Shown here piece after piece: positions 29,198 to 39,828 of a stretch of DNA of 64,000 bases (position 1 is its first letter; each line of letters begins with the position of its first letter). The notes beneath the pieces are model-generated. The model worked only from the letters and a program-made list of their open reading frames with translations. It was not told where the DNA came from and ran no database searches. A program made the translations under genes and the position numbers. Source of the stretch: Caulobacter segnis (lineage in GTDB: Bacteria > Pseudomonadota > Alphaproteobacteria > Caulobacterales > Caulobacteraceae); assembly GCF_029543125.1 (NCBI RefSeq), contig NZ_JARQWW010000001.1:124001-188000 (forward strand), in the 5' to 3' direction.

Positions 29198-30063
29198 GCC
29201 GCCTCCGCCGTCACGATGGCCTCGGCCACGGCGACCAGACGCTCGGCCTGCGCCAGGTGCAGCAGCTCGGCCATCTTGCCGTCTACCCGGATCGCGCCCT
29301 TGCCGGCGTTCTCGGGCAGGGCGAAGGCCTCGATCACCGCGCGGGCCCAGGCGATCTCCCCCTCGGTCGGCGAGAAGACGCGGTTGCAGATCTCCAGATG
29401 CTTGGGATGGATCAGGGTCTTGCCGTCGAAGCCGAGATCTACGCCCTGGCGGCAGACCGCCTCCAGCGCCTCCAGGTCCTCGATGTCGTTGTGAACCCCG
29501 TCCAGGATCGACAGGCCGCTCCCACGCGCTGCGGCCACCGCCAGGGACAGTATGGGCTGGAACGCCTCGCGCTGCGGCGTCTGGCGGGCGCGCATCTCCT
29601 TGGCCAGATCGTTGACGCCCATGACCCAGGTCGACAGCCGCGTGTCCTTGGCCGTCGAGGCGATGTCCCACAGGTGGAAGGCGGACTTGGCCGTCTCGAT
29701 CATCGCCCACAGGCGCGTCTTGCCCTTCAGGGCGGCGTCGTAGAACCGCACATCGTCGGCGTCGTTGACCTTGGGGACCAGGATGGCGTCGGGGCCAGCC
29801 GCTGACGCGGCTTCAAAATCCGCCGCGCCATAAGGCGTGTCGCGGCCGTTGACCCGTATGACCACCTCGCGTCGGCCGAAGCCGCCAGCCTTCACGGCCG
29901 CAACCGCCTGCTGGCGGGCCACCTCCTTGGCCTCGGGGGCGACCGCGTCCTCAAGGTCGAGGATGACCACGTCGCAGGCCAGGGTCTTGGCCTTCTCGAT
30001 CGCCTTCAGGTTCGAGGCGGGCATGTACAGCGCGCTGCGGCGCGGCCTCGCGGCGTCGGTCAT
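29194..30063 (-). CDS. CitE-family CoA-ester lyase / (3S)-malyl-CoA thioesterase-like
   Basis: The 289-residue TIM-barrel protein starts RRSALYMPASNLKAIEKAK. ILDLEDAVAPEAK follows, then VNGRDTPYGAADFE, AMIETAKSAF (a metal-binding glutamate), MGVNDLAKEMRA and GFDGKTLIHPKHLEICN. These are motifs of the HpcH/HpaI-CitE superfamily that includes citrate lyase beta, malyl-CoA lyase (Mcl1) and malyl-CoA thioesterase (Mcl2). At 289 residues it is closer in length to Mcl2/CitE than to Mcl1. Together with the hydratase gene this suggests the ethylmalonyl-CoA pathway; lyase versus thioesterase cannot be decided by eye. The start at 30063 follows AAGGGGGAA. Confidence 0.8.
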   Translation of the reverse strand: MTDAARPRRSALYMPASNLKAIEKAKTLACDVVILDLEDAVAPEAKEVARQQAVAAVKAGGFGRREVVIRVNGRDTPYGAADFEAASAAGPDAILVPKVNDADDVRFYDAALKGKTRLWAMIETAKSAFHLWDIASTAKDTRLSTWVMGVNDLAKEMRARQTPQREAFQPILSLAVAAARGSGLSILDGVHNDIEDLEALEAVCRQGVDLGFDGKTLIHPKHLEICNRVFSPTEGEIAWARAVIEAFALPENAGKGAIRVDGKMAELLHLAQAERLVAVAEAIVTAEAA

Positions 30064-30092
30064 TTCGTTCCCCCTAAAGTGTCGGGAGAATC

Positions 30093-30629
30093 CTAGCCGA
30101 GGCGGTATTCCCGTTCCAACCGGTAACGCGACCCTTCGGCGGTCCGCCAACTGGAATAGAGGCCGAATCGGTCCACGGCGAACACCGGCGAATGCAGCAG
30201 GTTGTTGGCCTGGACCCAAGCCGCCACCTCCGCCGGATTGGACCGTTTCAGATAGGCCAGGGTCACGTGGGGCTTATAGACCCGTGTCTCCGGCGGCAGC
30301 TTGGCCCGGCGCGCGGCGGCCTCACAGGACTTGGCCAATTGGCGCAGCGGCTCCGATTCGGCCACGCCGGCCCAGACCGCATGAACGTCCGCTCCCTCGC
30401 CGAACGTGCCCACACGCTCCAGCTCCACCCCGAACGGACGCTGGCTGATGGCGTCCAGCTCCAGGTCCAGGTCGTCGGCCACGGGCTCGGCCACGTCGCC
30501 GATAAAGCGCAGGGTGATGTGCAGCGCCTCCAGCGGACGCCAGCGCGCGCCCTCGATCCCCCGCTGGCGGGCCAGCAGGGGCTCCCCGATCTCCTCGGGC
30601 ACTTCGATGGCGGCGAACAGTCTCAGCAT
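30093..30629 (-). CDS. thpR: RNA 2',3'-cyclic phosphodiesterase (LigT-like 2H family)
   Basis: The 178-residue protein has the two signature tetrapeptides of the 2H phosphoesterases: H37-I-T39 in EALHITLRFIGDV, and H121-V-T123 in KPHVTLAYLKR. It starts MLRLFAAIEVPEE, the usual ThpR/LigT opening. The enzyme hydrolyses 2',3'-cyclic phosphate ends of RNA. The start at 30629 was chosen at this conserved opening. It lies 11 bp after the aldo/keto reductase gene and probably shares its transcript. Confidence 0.92.
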   Translation of the reverse strand: MLRLFAAIEVPEEIGEPLLARQRGIEGARWRPLEALHITLRFIGDVAEPVADDLDLELDAISQRPFGVELERVGTFGEGADVHAVWAGVAESEPLRQLAKSCEAAARRAKLPPETRVYKPHVTLAYLKRSNPAEVAAWVQANNLLHSPVFAVDRFGLYSSWRTAEGSRYRLEREYRLG

Positions 30630-30640
30630 GCGATCAGGAT

Positions 30641-31693
30641 TCAGGGGCAGGGGCTGGGTTGCTGGACGTGCAACGCGTCCACGGCCTTGTCGAGTTCCTC
30701 GGTCCATTCCAGGTCGAAGGCGTCGATGGCCGTCTTCAGCTGCGCCATGCTCGTCGCGCCGATGATGGTGGCGGTGACGAAGGGCTTGGAGTCGCAGAAC
30801 TTCAGCGCCAGCTGCGCCGGGTCCCATCCCACCTGATTGGCCAGGTCCACATAGGAGCGGATGGCCGTCTCGGCGCGCGGCCCCTCATAGCGCTGCATGC
30901 GGTTGTACAGAGCCTTGCGGGAGCCTTCCGGAAGAGCGCCGTCCAGGTACTTGCCGGTGAGCTGCCCTTGGGCCAGGGGCGAGTAGGCCAGCAGGCCCAC
31001 CTGCTCGCGCATGGCGATCTCGGCCAGGCCGGTCTCGAAGGTGCGGTTCACCAGGTGATAGGCGTTCTGGATCGAGGCCATGCGGGGCAAGCCGCGCTTG
31101 TCCGATTCCGCCAGGAACCGCATCACGCCCCAGGGGGTCTCGTTGGAGACGCCCACATGGCGCAGGTTGCCCTTCTTCACGTGGGCGTCGAGGGCTTCGA
31201 GGATCGCCTCGAACGCTTCGAACTCCGGCGTGTAGTCCTTGTAGACCATGCCGCCGAAGGTGCGGACCGGGCGGTCCGGCCAGTGCAGTTGATACAGGTC
31301 GATGTAGTCGGTCTGCAGCCGCTTCAGCGACTTCTCCACCGCCTCGTCGATCTGGACCTTGGTCTGGCGGGTGAAGGCCCCGTCCTCGCGCAGCCACGAC
31401 AAGCCGCCGAACACGCCGCCCTGCCCGGCCACCTTGGAGGCCAGGACGATCTTGTCGCGCTGGCCGGTCTTGTTCAGCCAGGTCCCGATGTAGCTCTCGG
31501 TGCGCCCCTGCGTCTCGGGATTGGGCGGCGAGGCGTACATCTCGGCCGTGTCCCAGAAGGTGACGCCGCGCCCGAGGGCGTAGTCCATCTGCTCGTGGGC
31601 CTCGGCCTCGGTGTTCTGCGAGCCCCAGGTCATGGTGCCCAGGCAGCAGCGCGACACCGACACGTCGGTGCGGCCCAGTTTGACGTATTGCAT
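30641..31693 (-). CDS. tas: Aldo/keto reductase (Tas-like)
   Basis: The 350-residue protein starts MQYVKLGRTDVSVSRCCLGTMTWG. The catalytic tetrad is recognisable as D48 and Y53 (FWDTAEMY), K87 (VLASKVAGQ) and H137 (DLYQLHWPDR). The insert TFGGMVYKDYTPEF and the ending region closely resemble E. coli Tas, an NADP(H)-dependent aldo/keto reductase. Physiological substrate is unknown. The longer upstream open frame lacks family similarity, so the ATG at 31693 is used, preceded by GGAGGGAA. Confidence 0.88.
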   Translation of the reverse strand: MQYVKLGRTDVSVSRCCLGTMTWGSQNTEAEAHEQMDYALGRGVTFWDTAEMYASPPNPETQGRTESYIGTWLNKTGQRDKIVLASKVAGQGGVFGGLSWLREDGAFTRQTKVQIDEAVEKSLKRLQTDYIDLYQLHWPDRPVRTFGGMVYKDYTPEFEAFEAILEALDAHVKKGNLRHVGVSNETPWGVMRFLAESDKRGLPRMASIQNAYHLVNRTFETGLAEIAMREQVGLLAYSPLAQGQLTGKYLDGALPEGSRKALYNRMQRYEGPRAETAIRSYVDLANQVGWDPAQLALKFCDSKPFVTATIIGATSMAQLKTAIDAFDLEWTEELDKAVDALHVQQPSPCP

Positions 31694-31756
31694 GCGTTCC
31701 CTCCGCGGAGACCCGAACTTGGCCATGTGTTCCCCGCCCCGCAAGGGCGCGGCGCC

Positions 31757-31785
31757 TTGCTTTGGCCCCCGGGACACCCGATATT
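31757..31785 (+). promoter_or_regulatory. Possible sigma-70-type promoter of the BI-1 gene
   Basis: TTGCTT (31757-31762) and GATATT (31780-31785) are spaced by 17 bp, and the start codon is 45 bp further on. This is a reasonable but unproven housekeeping promoter. Confidence 0.35.
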
Positions 31786-31830
31786 CCAGTAGCGTCCGCT
31801 AGGGACGCGGAATTTAAGGGCTTTAACTCG

Positions 31831-32583
31831 ATGAACGACTTCAACCGCGGCTACGCGCGCTCGATCCCGGCGGATCGCGCCGACATGTCGGTTGACGCCG
31901 GACTGCGCAGCTTCATGCTCGGCGTCTACAACAAGGTTGCGCTGGGCCTTCTCCTGTCGGCTGCACTGGCCTTCCTGACCAGCAGCTTCCCGCCCGTCCG
32001 TGACATGCTCTACCTCGTCACGCCGGATGGGCGCCTGGCCGGCTTCACCCTGCTCGGCAATATCGTTCGCTTCGCTCCGTTGGTGATGATCCTTGTCACC
32101 ATGTTCGCCATGCGCAACCCGACCCCGAAGTCGTCGGGCATTCTGTACTGGGCGATGGTTTCAACCATCGGCGCCGGCCTCGGCGTCTGGATGCTGGCCT
32201 ACACCGGGACCTCGGTGGCGATGACCTTCCTGATCACGGCCACCGCCTTTGGTGCGCTGAGCCTGGTTGGTTACACGACCAAGAAGGACCTGACAGGCTT
32301 CGGCAGCTTCCTGATCGTGGGCCTGATCGGCATCGTGATCGCGTCGCTGGTGAACATCTTCCTCAAGCTGCCCGCGATCTCGATGATCGTGAACGTGCTG
32401 GGCGTGTTCATCTTCGCCGGCCTGATCGCCTACGACACCCAGCGTCTGAAGATGACCTATTACGCGCTGGAGAACGACCACGTGGGCCAGGGCGTCGCCA
32501 CCAACTACGGCGCTCTGAGCCTGTACCTGAACTTCATCAACCTGTTCCAATTCCTGCTCGCCCTGTTCGGCGACCGCCGCTAA
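31831..32583 (+). CDS. Bax inhibitor-1 / YccA family membrane protein
   Basis: The 250-residue protein has an N-terminal hydrophilic region (MNDFNRGYARSIPADRADMS), then seven hydrophobic helices. The family patterns LRSFMLGVYNKVALGLLLSAALAF, ITATAFGALSLVGYTTKKDL and AGLIAYDTQRLKMTYY are present. BI-1 proteins are inner membrane proteins; some conduct calcium in a pH-dependent way and E. coli YccA modulates FtsH. The ATG at 31831 precedes the first conserved residues. A strong terminator follows. Confidence 0.92.
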   Translation: MNDFNRGYARSIPADRADMSVDAGLRSFMLGVYNKVALGLLLSAALAFLTSSFPPVRDMLYLVTPDGRLAGFTLLGNIVRFAPLVMILVTMFAMRNPTPKSSGILYWAMVSTIGAGLGVWMLAYTGTSVAMTFLITATAFGALSLVGYTTKKDLTGFGSFLIVGLIGIVIASLVNIFLKLPAISMIVNVLGVFIFAGLIAYDTQRLKMTYYALENDHVGQGVATNYGALSLYLNFINLFQFLLALFGDRR

Positions 32584-32608
32584 TCCCGGCGCAGGTCTGA
32601 AACGAGAA

Positions 32609-32639
32609 GGCCCCGGAGCGATCCGGGGCCTTTTTTTTT
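32609..32639 (+). terminator. Strong intrinsic terminator after the BI-1 gene
   Basis: GGCCCCGG-AGCGAT-CCGGGGCC is followed by nine T residues and then CTTT. It lies 25 bp past the stop. The reverse strand also has AA before the stem, so it may help the convergent DUF2794 gene. Confidence 0.93.
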
Positions 32640-32645
32640 CTTTGG

Positions 32646-32981
32646 CTAGTCCACGACCGAGAACTTGTTCTTGTCGAAGACCTTCAGCACCTGGGCCAGC
32701 TCATGGCCCCGCTTCATCACCAGACCGCCCCTGGCGATCACCGCCCAGGCGCCCTGCTTGCGGGCCAGGGCGGGGCGTTTCTCGATCCGGTAGAGCGGAT
32801 CCTCCGCCGCGTGGCGGAACACCGAGAAGACGGCGCTGTCGGACAGGCCGGCTATGCCGTAGTCGCGCCATTCGCCAGCCGCCACCATGCGGCCGTACAA
32901 GCGCATCAGCTGATCCAGTTCGCGCCGCTCGAAGAAGACGACGCCCCCGGCCGGCTGAGAGGGGATGGGTTCGAAGGCCAT
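32646..32981 (-). CDS. DUF2794 family protein
   Basis: The 111-residue protein contains VVFFERRELDQLMRLYGRMVAAGEWRDY, AVFSVFRHAAEDPLYRIEKRP, then LARKQGAWAVIARGGLVMKRGHELAQVLKVFDK. I recognise this as the DUF2794 pattern widespread in Alphaproteobacteria. The function is unknown. It ends 6 bp from the BI-1 terminator. The upstream side faces a ~320-bp gene-free region. Confidence 0.85.
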   Translation of the reverse strand: MAFEPIPSQPAGGVVFFERRELDQLMRLYGRMVAAGEWRDYGIAGLSDSAVFSVFRHAAEDPLYRIEKRPALARKQGAWAVIARGGLVMKRGHELAQVLKVFDKNKFSVVD

Positions 32982-33138
32982 GCGACAAGCCTAACGCGCG
33001 AATCTTCCATCCGTCGATGCGCCGCCGCCAATCATGGCGAACCGGACACATTCGGCCGAAATTGCGCGGCATAGTCACGTTACGCCGCGAAATGACCTTA
33101 TTTCGGTCCCGCCGCCGCCGGGTTGCGCCCGTTTATTG

Positions 33139-33278
33139 AGGGTGTCGGCTGATCGGACGTACTCGCGGTTCCGGATCCTGAACAGCCCCCCCAGCCCCCC
33201 TGGATCGTGGGGTCTGATCGGCCGACGCCCTACAGAAGAGCCCGCGCACCCCATCCCTCCCGGTTGCGCGGGCTTTTT
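33139..33278 (+). ncRNA. Candidate structured small RNA with its own terminator
   Basis: The gene-free stretch 32982-33304 has no convincing ORF but contains a long stem: GGGTGTCGGCTGATCGG (33140-33156) pairs with CTGATCGGCCGACGCCC (33214-33230) over 17 bp with three G-U wobbles, plus an outer A-U pair. The enclosed 57 nt include a small GTTC/GAAC hairpin and two C-rich runs (CCCCCCC and CCCCCC), the second able to pair with GGGG. A textbook terminator follows at 33239-33278. The gene beyond is convergent, so this terminator serves nothing annotated. It does not match 4.5S, 6S, tmRNA or RNase P RNA as I know them. The 5' end is uncertain and could lie before 33139. Confidence 0.55.
33239..33278 (+). 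terminator. Intrinsic terminator of the candidate sRNA
   Basis: AGCCCGCGCA (33239-33248) and TGCGCGGGCT (33265-33274) form a perfect 10-bp stem with a 16-nt loop followed by TTTTT. On the opposite strand the stem is followed only by CTTCTGT, so plus-strand function is favoured. Confidence 0.85.
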
Positions 33279-33304
33279 AGCGTCTGGAGTTCAGGTTTCG
33301 CCGT

Positions 33305-34012
33305 CTAGGGCTTCAGGACGCCGATGACGCGGCCGCCCTTGGCCGCCTGCACCAGCACCACGCTCTCCAAGCCTGCATCCTCGCCGGCCGGCACGGAATA
33401 GACGCGCGGACGTCCCGACCAGGCGCCCAGGCGCACCACATCACGGACGGCGTTGCGATAGACGATGGTCTCGCCCCGGTTTTCACCGCGGCGCACCTGC
33501 ACCTCGGTGGGCTTGGGGTCGTAGCGCACCAGCCAGACCTCGCCGCCGCCGCGCGGGGCGGGGCCGGAGCCGACGGCGACCTTGCCGTCCTGGCGCATCA
33601 GCATGTCGGGCGGATTGCGGCCCGTCTCGGCCGCCTCGCGGATCAGCTTGTCCACGTCCTGCGGCTTGGCGCCGGAGACCTGGACACGACCGTCGATCAC
33701 CACCTGAGGCGTATAGGGGTCGCGCAGCTGCAGGCGGCTGACATAGGCGCGCTGGCGCTCGGCGAAGGCCGGCTTGGCGTAGGTGTCGGCCCAGCCCAGA
33801 TAGTCCCAGTAGTCCACCGAGAAGGTCAGGGGCAGCACGCCCGGACGTTCGGCCATTCCAGCCACGAGCTCGTTCGCCTTCACGCAGGGCGCGCAGCCCT
33901 GGGCCGTGAACAGCTCAACCACCACCGGAGTCTTGGCCGGCGCGGCCAGCGCCGCAGTGCCGGACAGGGCGGCCGCGGCCGCCGCGATCATCGAGAACAT
34001 CGCCTTACGCAT
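33305..34012 (-). CDS. DUF1223 thioredoxin-like exported protein
   Basis: The 235-residue protein has a Sec signal (to about residue 24, ALAAPA). A thioredoxin-like domain begins VVVELFTAQGCAPCVKANELV with the C40-x-x-C43 pair. SVDYWDYLGWADTYA and the DPYTPQVVIDGR strand are DUF1223 hallmarks. The family is predicted secreted and of unknown role, and the CxxC suggests redox function. It is followed by the convergent sRNA candidate and preceded by the aconitase terminator on the same strand. Confidence 0.88.
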   Translation of the reverse strand: MRKAMFSMIAAAAAALSGTAALAAPAKTPVVVELFTAQGCAPCVKANELVAGMAERPGVLPLTFSVDYWDYLGWADTYAKPAFAERQRAYVSRLQLRDPYTPQVVIDGRVQVSGAKPQDVDKLIREAAETGRNPPDMLMRQDGKVAVGSGPAPRGGGEVWLVRYDPKPTEVQVRRGENRGETIVYRNAVRDVVRLGAWSGRPRVYSVPAGEDAGLESVVLVQAAKGGRVIGVLKP

Positions 34013-34084
34013 CGCGCTGCAATAAAGCGGACTTGATCGTTAAACGCCCCTCACGAGGCCGTGAGCGTGACCGTCGCCAACGAA

Positions 34085-34112
34085 AAAGGGGGGGCCTTTC
34101 GGCTCCCCCTTT
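34085..34112 (-). terminator. Intrinsic terminator of acnA
   Basis: On the minus strand AAAGGGGG-AGCCGAAAGG-CCCCCCCTTTTT forms a stem ending in a T tract. It lies 25 bp after the acnA stop. Confidence 0.88.
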
Positions 34113-34136
34113 CCGATTCCAGCAGGCTGGAGCAGC

Positions 34137-36827
<2,691 letters not shown>

Positions 36828-36981
36828 GCGTGGAGATCCTTTGCTGTCCACAGCCGTCCAAAATGGTCCCCTGGGATCGCGCGCATCTGAAGTCGGACAC
36901 ACAGGTTCCGGCCCCGCGCCGCGTACGCCCCTACAAGGGATTGATACGGCCGCGCGCTTCATAGCGCCGCCGCAAGCCAAC

Positions 36982-37002
36982 GTCCATGCACACGACATGG
37001 AC
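36982..37002. promoter_or_regulatory. Inverted repeat just upstream of ccmA
   Basis: GTCCATG-CACACGA-CATGGAC is a perfect 7-bp inverted repeat ending 8 bp before the ccmA TTG start. It could be an operator in the acnA/ccmA divergent region or an RNA hairpin affecting ccmA translation. Confidence 0.35.
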
Positions 37003-37010
37003 TTAGCCAA

Positions 37011-37619
37011 TTGATAACGGCTCTCAAAATCGGCGGACTTGCACTTTCCCGAGGTGAAAGAGCGCTTTTCAGCGGCCTGGATCTGTCGGTTTCGGCGGGC
37101 GAGGCGGTCTCCCTGGTCGGCCGCAACGGCGCCGGCAAGACCAGCCTGCTGCGCGCCATCGCCGGGCTGCTGCGCCCCACGGCCGGCACGATCGGCTTTG
37201 AGGGCCCCGACGGCGCACTGGACCCACAGGACGCCCGCGTCGGCGGCCTGCACATGGTCGGCCACCATGACGGCCTGAAACCCGGGCGAACGGCCCGCGA
37301 GGAGCTGCAATTCCAGGCGGACTGGACCGGCGGCGGCGATATCGACGAGGCCGTCCGCGCCCTGGATCTGAACCGCCTGCTGGATCTGGAGGTGCGCCGC
37401 CTGTCCGCCGGCCAGCGCCGTCGCGTCGCCCTGGCCCGCCTGTTGGCCGCGCCCCGGACGCTCTGGCTGCTGGACGAGCCCATGGCGCCCCTCGACGCCG
37501 GTCATCGCCGCGGCCTGGGCGAGGCCATGACCCGGCACATCGCCGGCGGCGGAATGATCGTCGCCGCGGTTCACGACCCCCTGCCCATCCCCGCCCGCGA
37601 CGTGCAGGTGGGGGCATGA
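37011..37619 (+). CDS. ccmA: Cytochrome c biogenesis heme exporter ATP-binding protein CcmA
   Basis: The 202-residue ABC ATPase powers the CcmABCD complex that releases holo-CcmE. Walker A is [11 protein letters not shown] (residues 38-48), the signature is [16 protein letters not shown] and Walker [13 protein letters not shown]. The start appears to be TTG at 37011, because residues from there match the CcmA opening and no ATG is available before Walker A. The TGA overlaps the ccmB ATG. Confidence 0.92.
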   Translation: MITALKIGGLALSRGERALFSGLDLSVSAGEAVSLVGRNGAGKTSLLRAIAGLLRPTAGTIGFEGPDGALDPQDARVGGLHMVGHHDGLKPGRTAREELQFQADWTGGGDIDEAVRALDLNRLLDLEVRRLSAGQRRRVALARLLAAPRTLWLLDEPMAPLDAGHRRGLGEAMTRHIAGGGMIVAAVHDPLPIPARDVQVGA

Positions 37620-38281
37620 GGGCGCTGTCTGCGCTGTTTGGCCGCGAGCTTTCCCTGGCCTGGGGCCGGGGCGGCGGCCCCTTGCTGGCCTTGGCCTTCT
37701 ACGCCGCCGTGGCGACGCTGCTGCCCCTGGCCTCCGGCCGGGAGCCGGAGCGTCTGGCCGCCATCGCCCCCGGCGTCGCCTGGCTGGCCCTGGCCCTGTC
37801 CGCCCTGCTGTCGCTGGAGCGCCTGTTCGAGCGCGACTACGAGGACGGTGCCCTGGACCTGCTGTCCCTGGGCCCGATCCCGCTGGAGGCGGTCGCCGCC
37901 ATCAAGTGTCTGGCCCAATGGCTGGCTACCGGCGCGCCGCTGGCCTTGGCCGCGCCGGTCGCCGCCATCGCCCTGGGCGCGCCGCCCGCCGCTGCGCCCC
38001 TGCTGTTCGCCTGCGCCCTGATCGGCGGCCTGGCCTTCGCCTTCGTGGGCGGACTGGGCGCCAGCCTCGCTCTGGGATCGCGCCGGGGCGGCCTGTTGAT
38101 CGCGGTGATCGTCCTGCCGCTGTTCGCGCCGCCGGTGATCTTCGGGGCCGGCGCGCTCAGCAGCCTGACGGCCGGCCTGCCCTGGACCGGCGGCTTCCTG
38201 CTGCTGTGCGCCTACAGCACGGCGGCCGTAGGCCTGTCGCCCTTCGCCATGGCGGCCGCCTGCCGCAACGCCCTTTCGTAA
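37616..38281 (+). CDS. ccmB: Heme exporter protein CcmB
   Basis: The 221-residue membrane protein has about six hydrophobic helices. The opening [45 protein letters not shown], and the Ala/Leu-rich end match CcmB, the permease partner of CcmA. The start overlaps the ccmA stop (ATGA). The rest of the ccm operon resumes 108 bp downstream after an inserted Spy-like gene begins. Confidence 0.93.
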   Translation: MRALSALFGRELSLAWGRGGGPLLALAFYAAVATLLPLASGREPERLAAIAPGVAWLALALSALLSLERLFERDYEDGALDLLSLGPIPLEAVAAIKCLAQWLATGAPLALAAPVAAIALGAPPAAAPLLFACALIGGLAFAFVGGLGASLALGSRRGGLLIAVIVLPLFAPPVIFGAGALSSLTAGLPWTGGFLLLCAYSTAAVGLSPFAMAAACRNALS

Positions 38282-38389
38282 AAGCGACCAAACCGCGGCG
38301 AAGCTGCAACAAAGCCGCCGAACGGCGAAATTCCGGTGCAACAGCACGGTCTCAAGGTGAAGGCTCACCAGTCCACGGAGCCCCAATCG

Positions 38390-38899
38390 ATGAACACCAA
38401 ACTGACCACCCGGCTCGCCATGGCGGCGGGCGCGACCCTGCTGATGACCGGCGCCGCCTTCGCCCAGCCGGCCCCGGAAGCCAAGCCCGCCCACACCGCC
38501 CCGCATCGCGGCGGCGACCACATGAAGGCCCGCTTCAACCCCGAGGCCCGCGCCCAGAAGCTGCGCGACGTCCTGCAGCTGCAGCCCAACCAGGAACCGG
38601 CCCTGAAGGCCTTCCTGGAAAGCAGCAAACCGCAGATGCGCCGCGAGCGTCCTGACCGTCAGGCCCTGCAGAACGAGACCACGCCGCAGCGCCTCGACCG
38701 CCAGGCCGCCCGCATGACCCAGATGCAGCAGGCCTTCCAGCGCCGCGCGACGGCCACCAAGACATTCTACGCCGCCCTGTCGCCCAGCCAGCAGAAGGCC
38801 TTCGACGCCCTGCACGAGCGTCGCGGTGACCACGGCAAGCGCATGATGAAAAAGCGCTTCGACCACCGCGGCCCGCCGCCGGCGGCCCCCGCCGAATAA
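38390..38899 (+). CDS. Spy/CpxP-like periplasmic LTxxQ protein
   Basis: The 169-residue protein has a Sec signal (MNTKLTTRLAMAAGATLLMT, cut near AFAQ). A His/Arg/Gln-rich helical domain follows, with LQLQPNQEPALKAFLE, TPQRLDRQAARMTQMQQAF and LSPSQQKAFDALHERRGDH. The two TPQR/LSPSQQ segments resemble the LTxxQ repeats of Spy/CpxP periplasmic chaperones. Charged His/Arg-rich ends may bind metal or nucleotides. It lies between ccmB and ccmC on the same strand and could assist cytochrome maturation, or simply be inserted there. Confidence 0.75.
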   Translation: MNTKLTTRLAMAAGATLLMTGAAFAQPAPEAKPAHTAPHRGGDHMKARFNPEARAQKLRDVLQLQPNQEPALKAFLESSKPQMRRERPDRQALQNETTPQRLDRQAARMTQMQQAFQRRATATKTFYAALSPSQQKAFDALHERRGDHGKRMMKKRFDHRGPPPAAPAE

Positions 38900-38941
38900 G
38901 CGGAAGTTGCAGCCGGGACGGGCGGGGCCTAGAGAGGCCCC

Positions 38942-39673
38942 ATGATCCCCGTCCCGGCGTTCCTCGCCAATCCGCAACGGTTCATGGTGTTCTCGCGCTG
39001 GGCCGCGCCGATGTTCGGCGCCCTCGCCGTCGCCCTGATCGCCGCTGGCCTCTGGATAACCTTCCGCGTCCCCGAGGACTACCAGCAGCACGACACCGTG
39101 CGGATCATGTTCATCCATGTGCCCGCCGCCTGGCTGGCCATGTTCGCCTATCTCTGCCTTGGGATCGCCAGCCTGCTGGGCCTAGTCTTCCGCCACGCCC
39201 TGGCCGATATGGCGGCCAAGGCCGCCGCCCCGCTGGGCGCGGCCTTCACCGTCCTGGCCCTGGCCACCGGCTCCCTCTGGGGCAAGCCCATGTGGGGGAC
39301 CTGGTGGGTGTGGGACGCGCGCCTGACCTCGGTCCTGGTGCTGCTGCTGCTCTATCTCGGCTATCTGGCCCTGCGCGCCAGCATCGATGACGAGACCAAG
39401 GCCGGCCGCGCCGCCGCCATCCTGGCCCTGGCCGGCCTGATCAACCTGCCGATCATCCATTACTCGGTCGAATGGTGGAACAGCCTCCACCAGGGCAGCT
39501 CGACCTTTGAGGCGGATCAAGGCGACCGCCTGCCGGCCGTCTATCTGACCCCGCTGCTGATCATGGGCCTGGGCTACATGTCGGCGTTCGGCTCGCTGTG
39601 GCTGGTCGGCATCCGCGCCGAGGTCTGGCGTCGCCGGGCCCGCGTCCTGTCCCTGCAGCAGGCGGGAGGCTGA
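38942..39673 (+). CDS. ccmC: Heme exporter protein CcmC
   Basis: The 243-residue six-helix membrane protein attaches heme to CcmE. The tryptophan-rich signature GSLWGKPMWGTWWVWDARLTS (about 112-132) is diagnostic, and histidines in IMFIHVPAAW and IIHYSVEWWNSLHQG are the expected heme ligands. Length is normal. ccmD follows after 2 bp. Confidence 0.96.
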   Translation: MIPVPAFLANPQRFMVFSRWAAPMFGALAVALIAAGLWITFRVPEDYQQHDTVRIMFIHVPAAWLAMFAYLCLGIASLLGLVFRHALADMAAKAAAPLGAAFTVLALATGSLWGKPMWGTWWVWDARLTSVLVLLLLYLGYLALRASIDDETKAGRAAAILALAGLINLPIIHYSVEWWNSLHQGSSTFEADQGDRLPAVYLTPLLIMGLGYMSAFGSLWLVGIRAEVWRRRARVLSLQQAGG

Positions 39674-39675
39674 CC

Positions 39676-39828
39676 ATGCTCGATTTCGACGCCGGCAAGT
39701 ACGCCGTCTATGTCTGGCCCGCCTTCGCCCTGACCGCCGCCGCCTTCGCCTGGATGGCCGCCTCGACCCTGCTGCGCGCCCGCCGCTGGCGCCGCGAGGT
39801 GGAGCGTCTGGAAAAGAACCGGCCGTGA
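39676..39828 (+). CDS. ccmD: Heme exporter protein CcmD
   Basis: The 50-residue single-span protein starts MLDFDAGKYAVYVWPAFALT, where YAVYVWPAF is typical of CcmD. One membrane helix is followed by a basic tail RARRWRREVERLEKN. CcmD stabilises the CcmABC complex with holo-CcmE. The stop overlaps the ccmG GTG (GTGA). Confidence 0.9.
   Translation: MLDFDAGKYAVYVWPAFALTAAAFAWMAASTLLRARRWRREVERLEKNRP

Noticed and set aside
33140..33230. SRP (4.5S) RNA or 6S RNA identity for the structured segment
   Set aside because: The conserved SRP apical loop is absent (CCGGATCCTGAACAGCC only superficially resembles it), and the enclosed loop is too small for the usual 6S central bubble and long apical arm.
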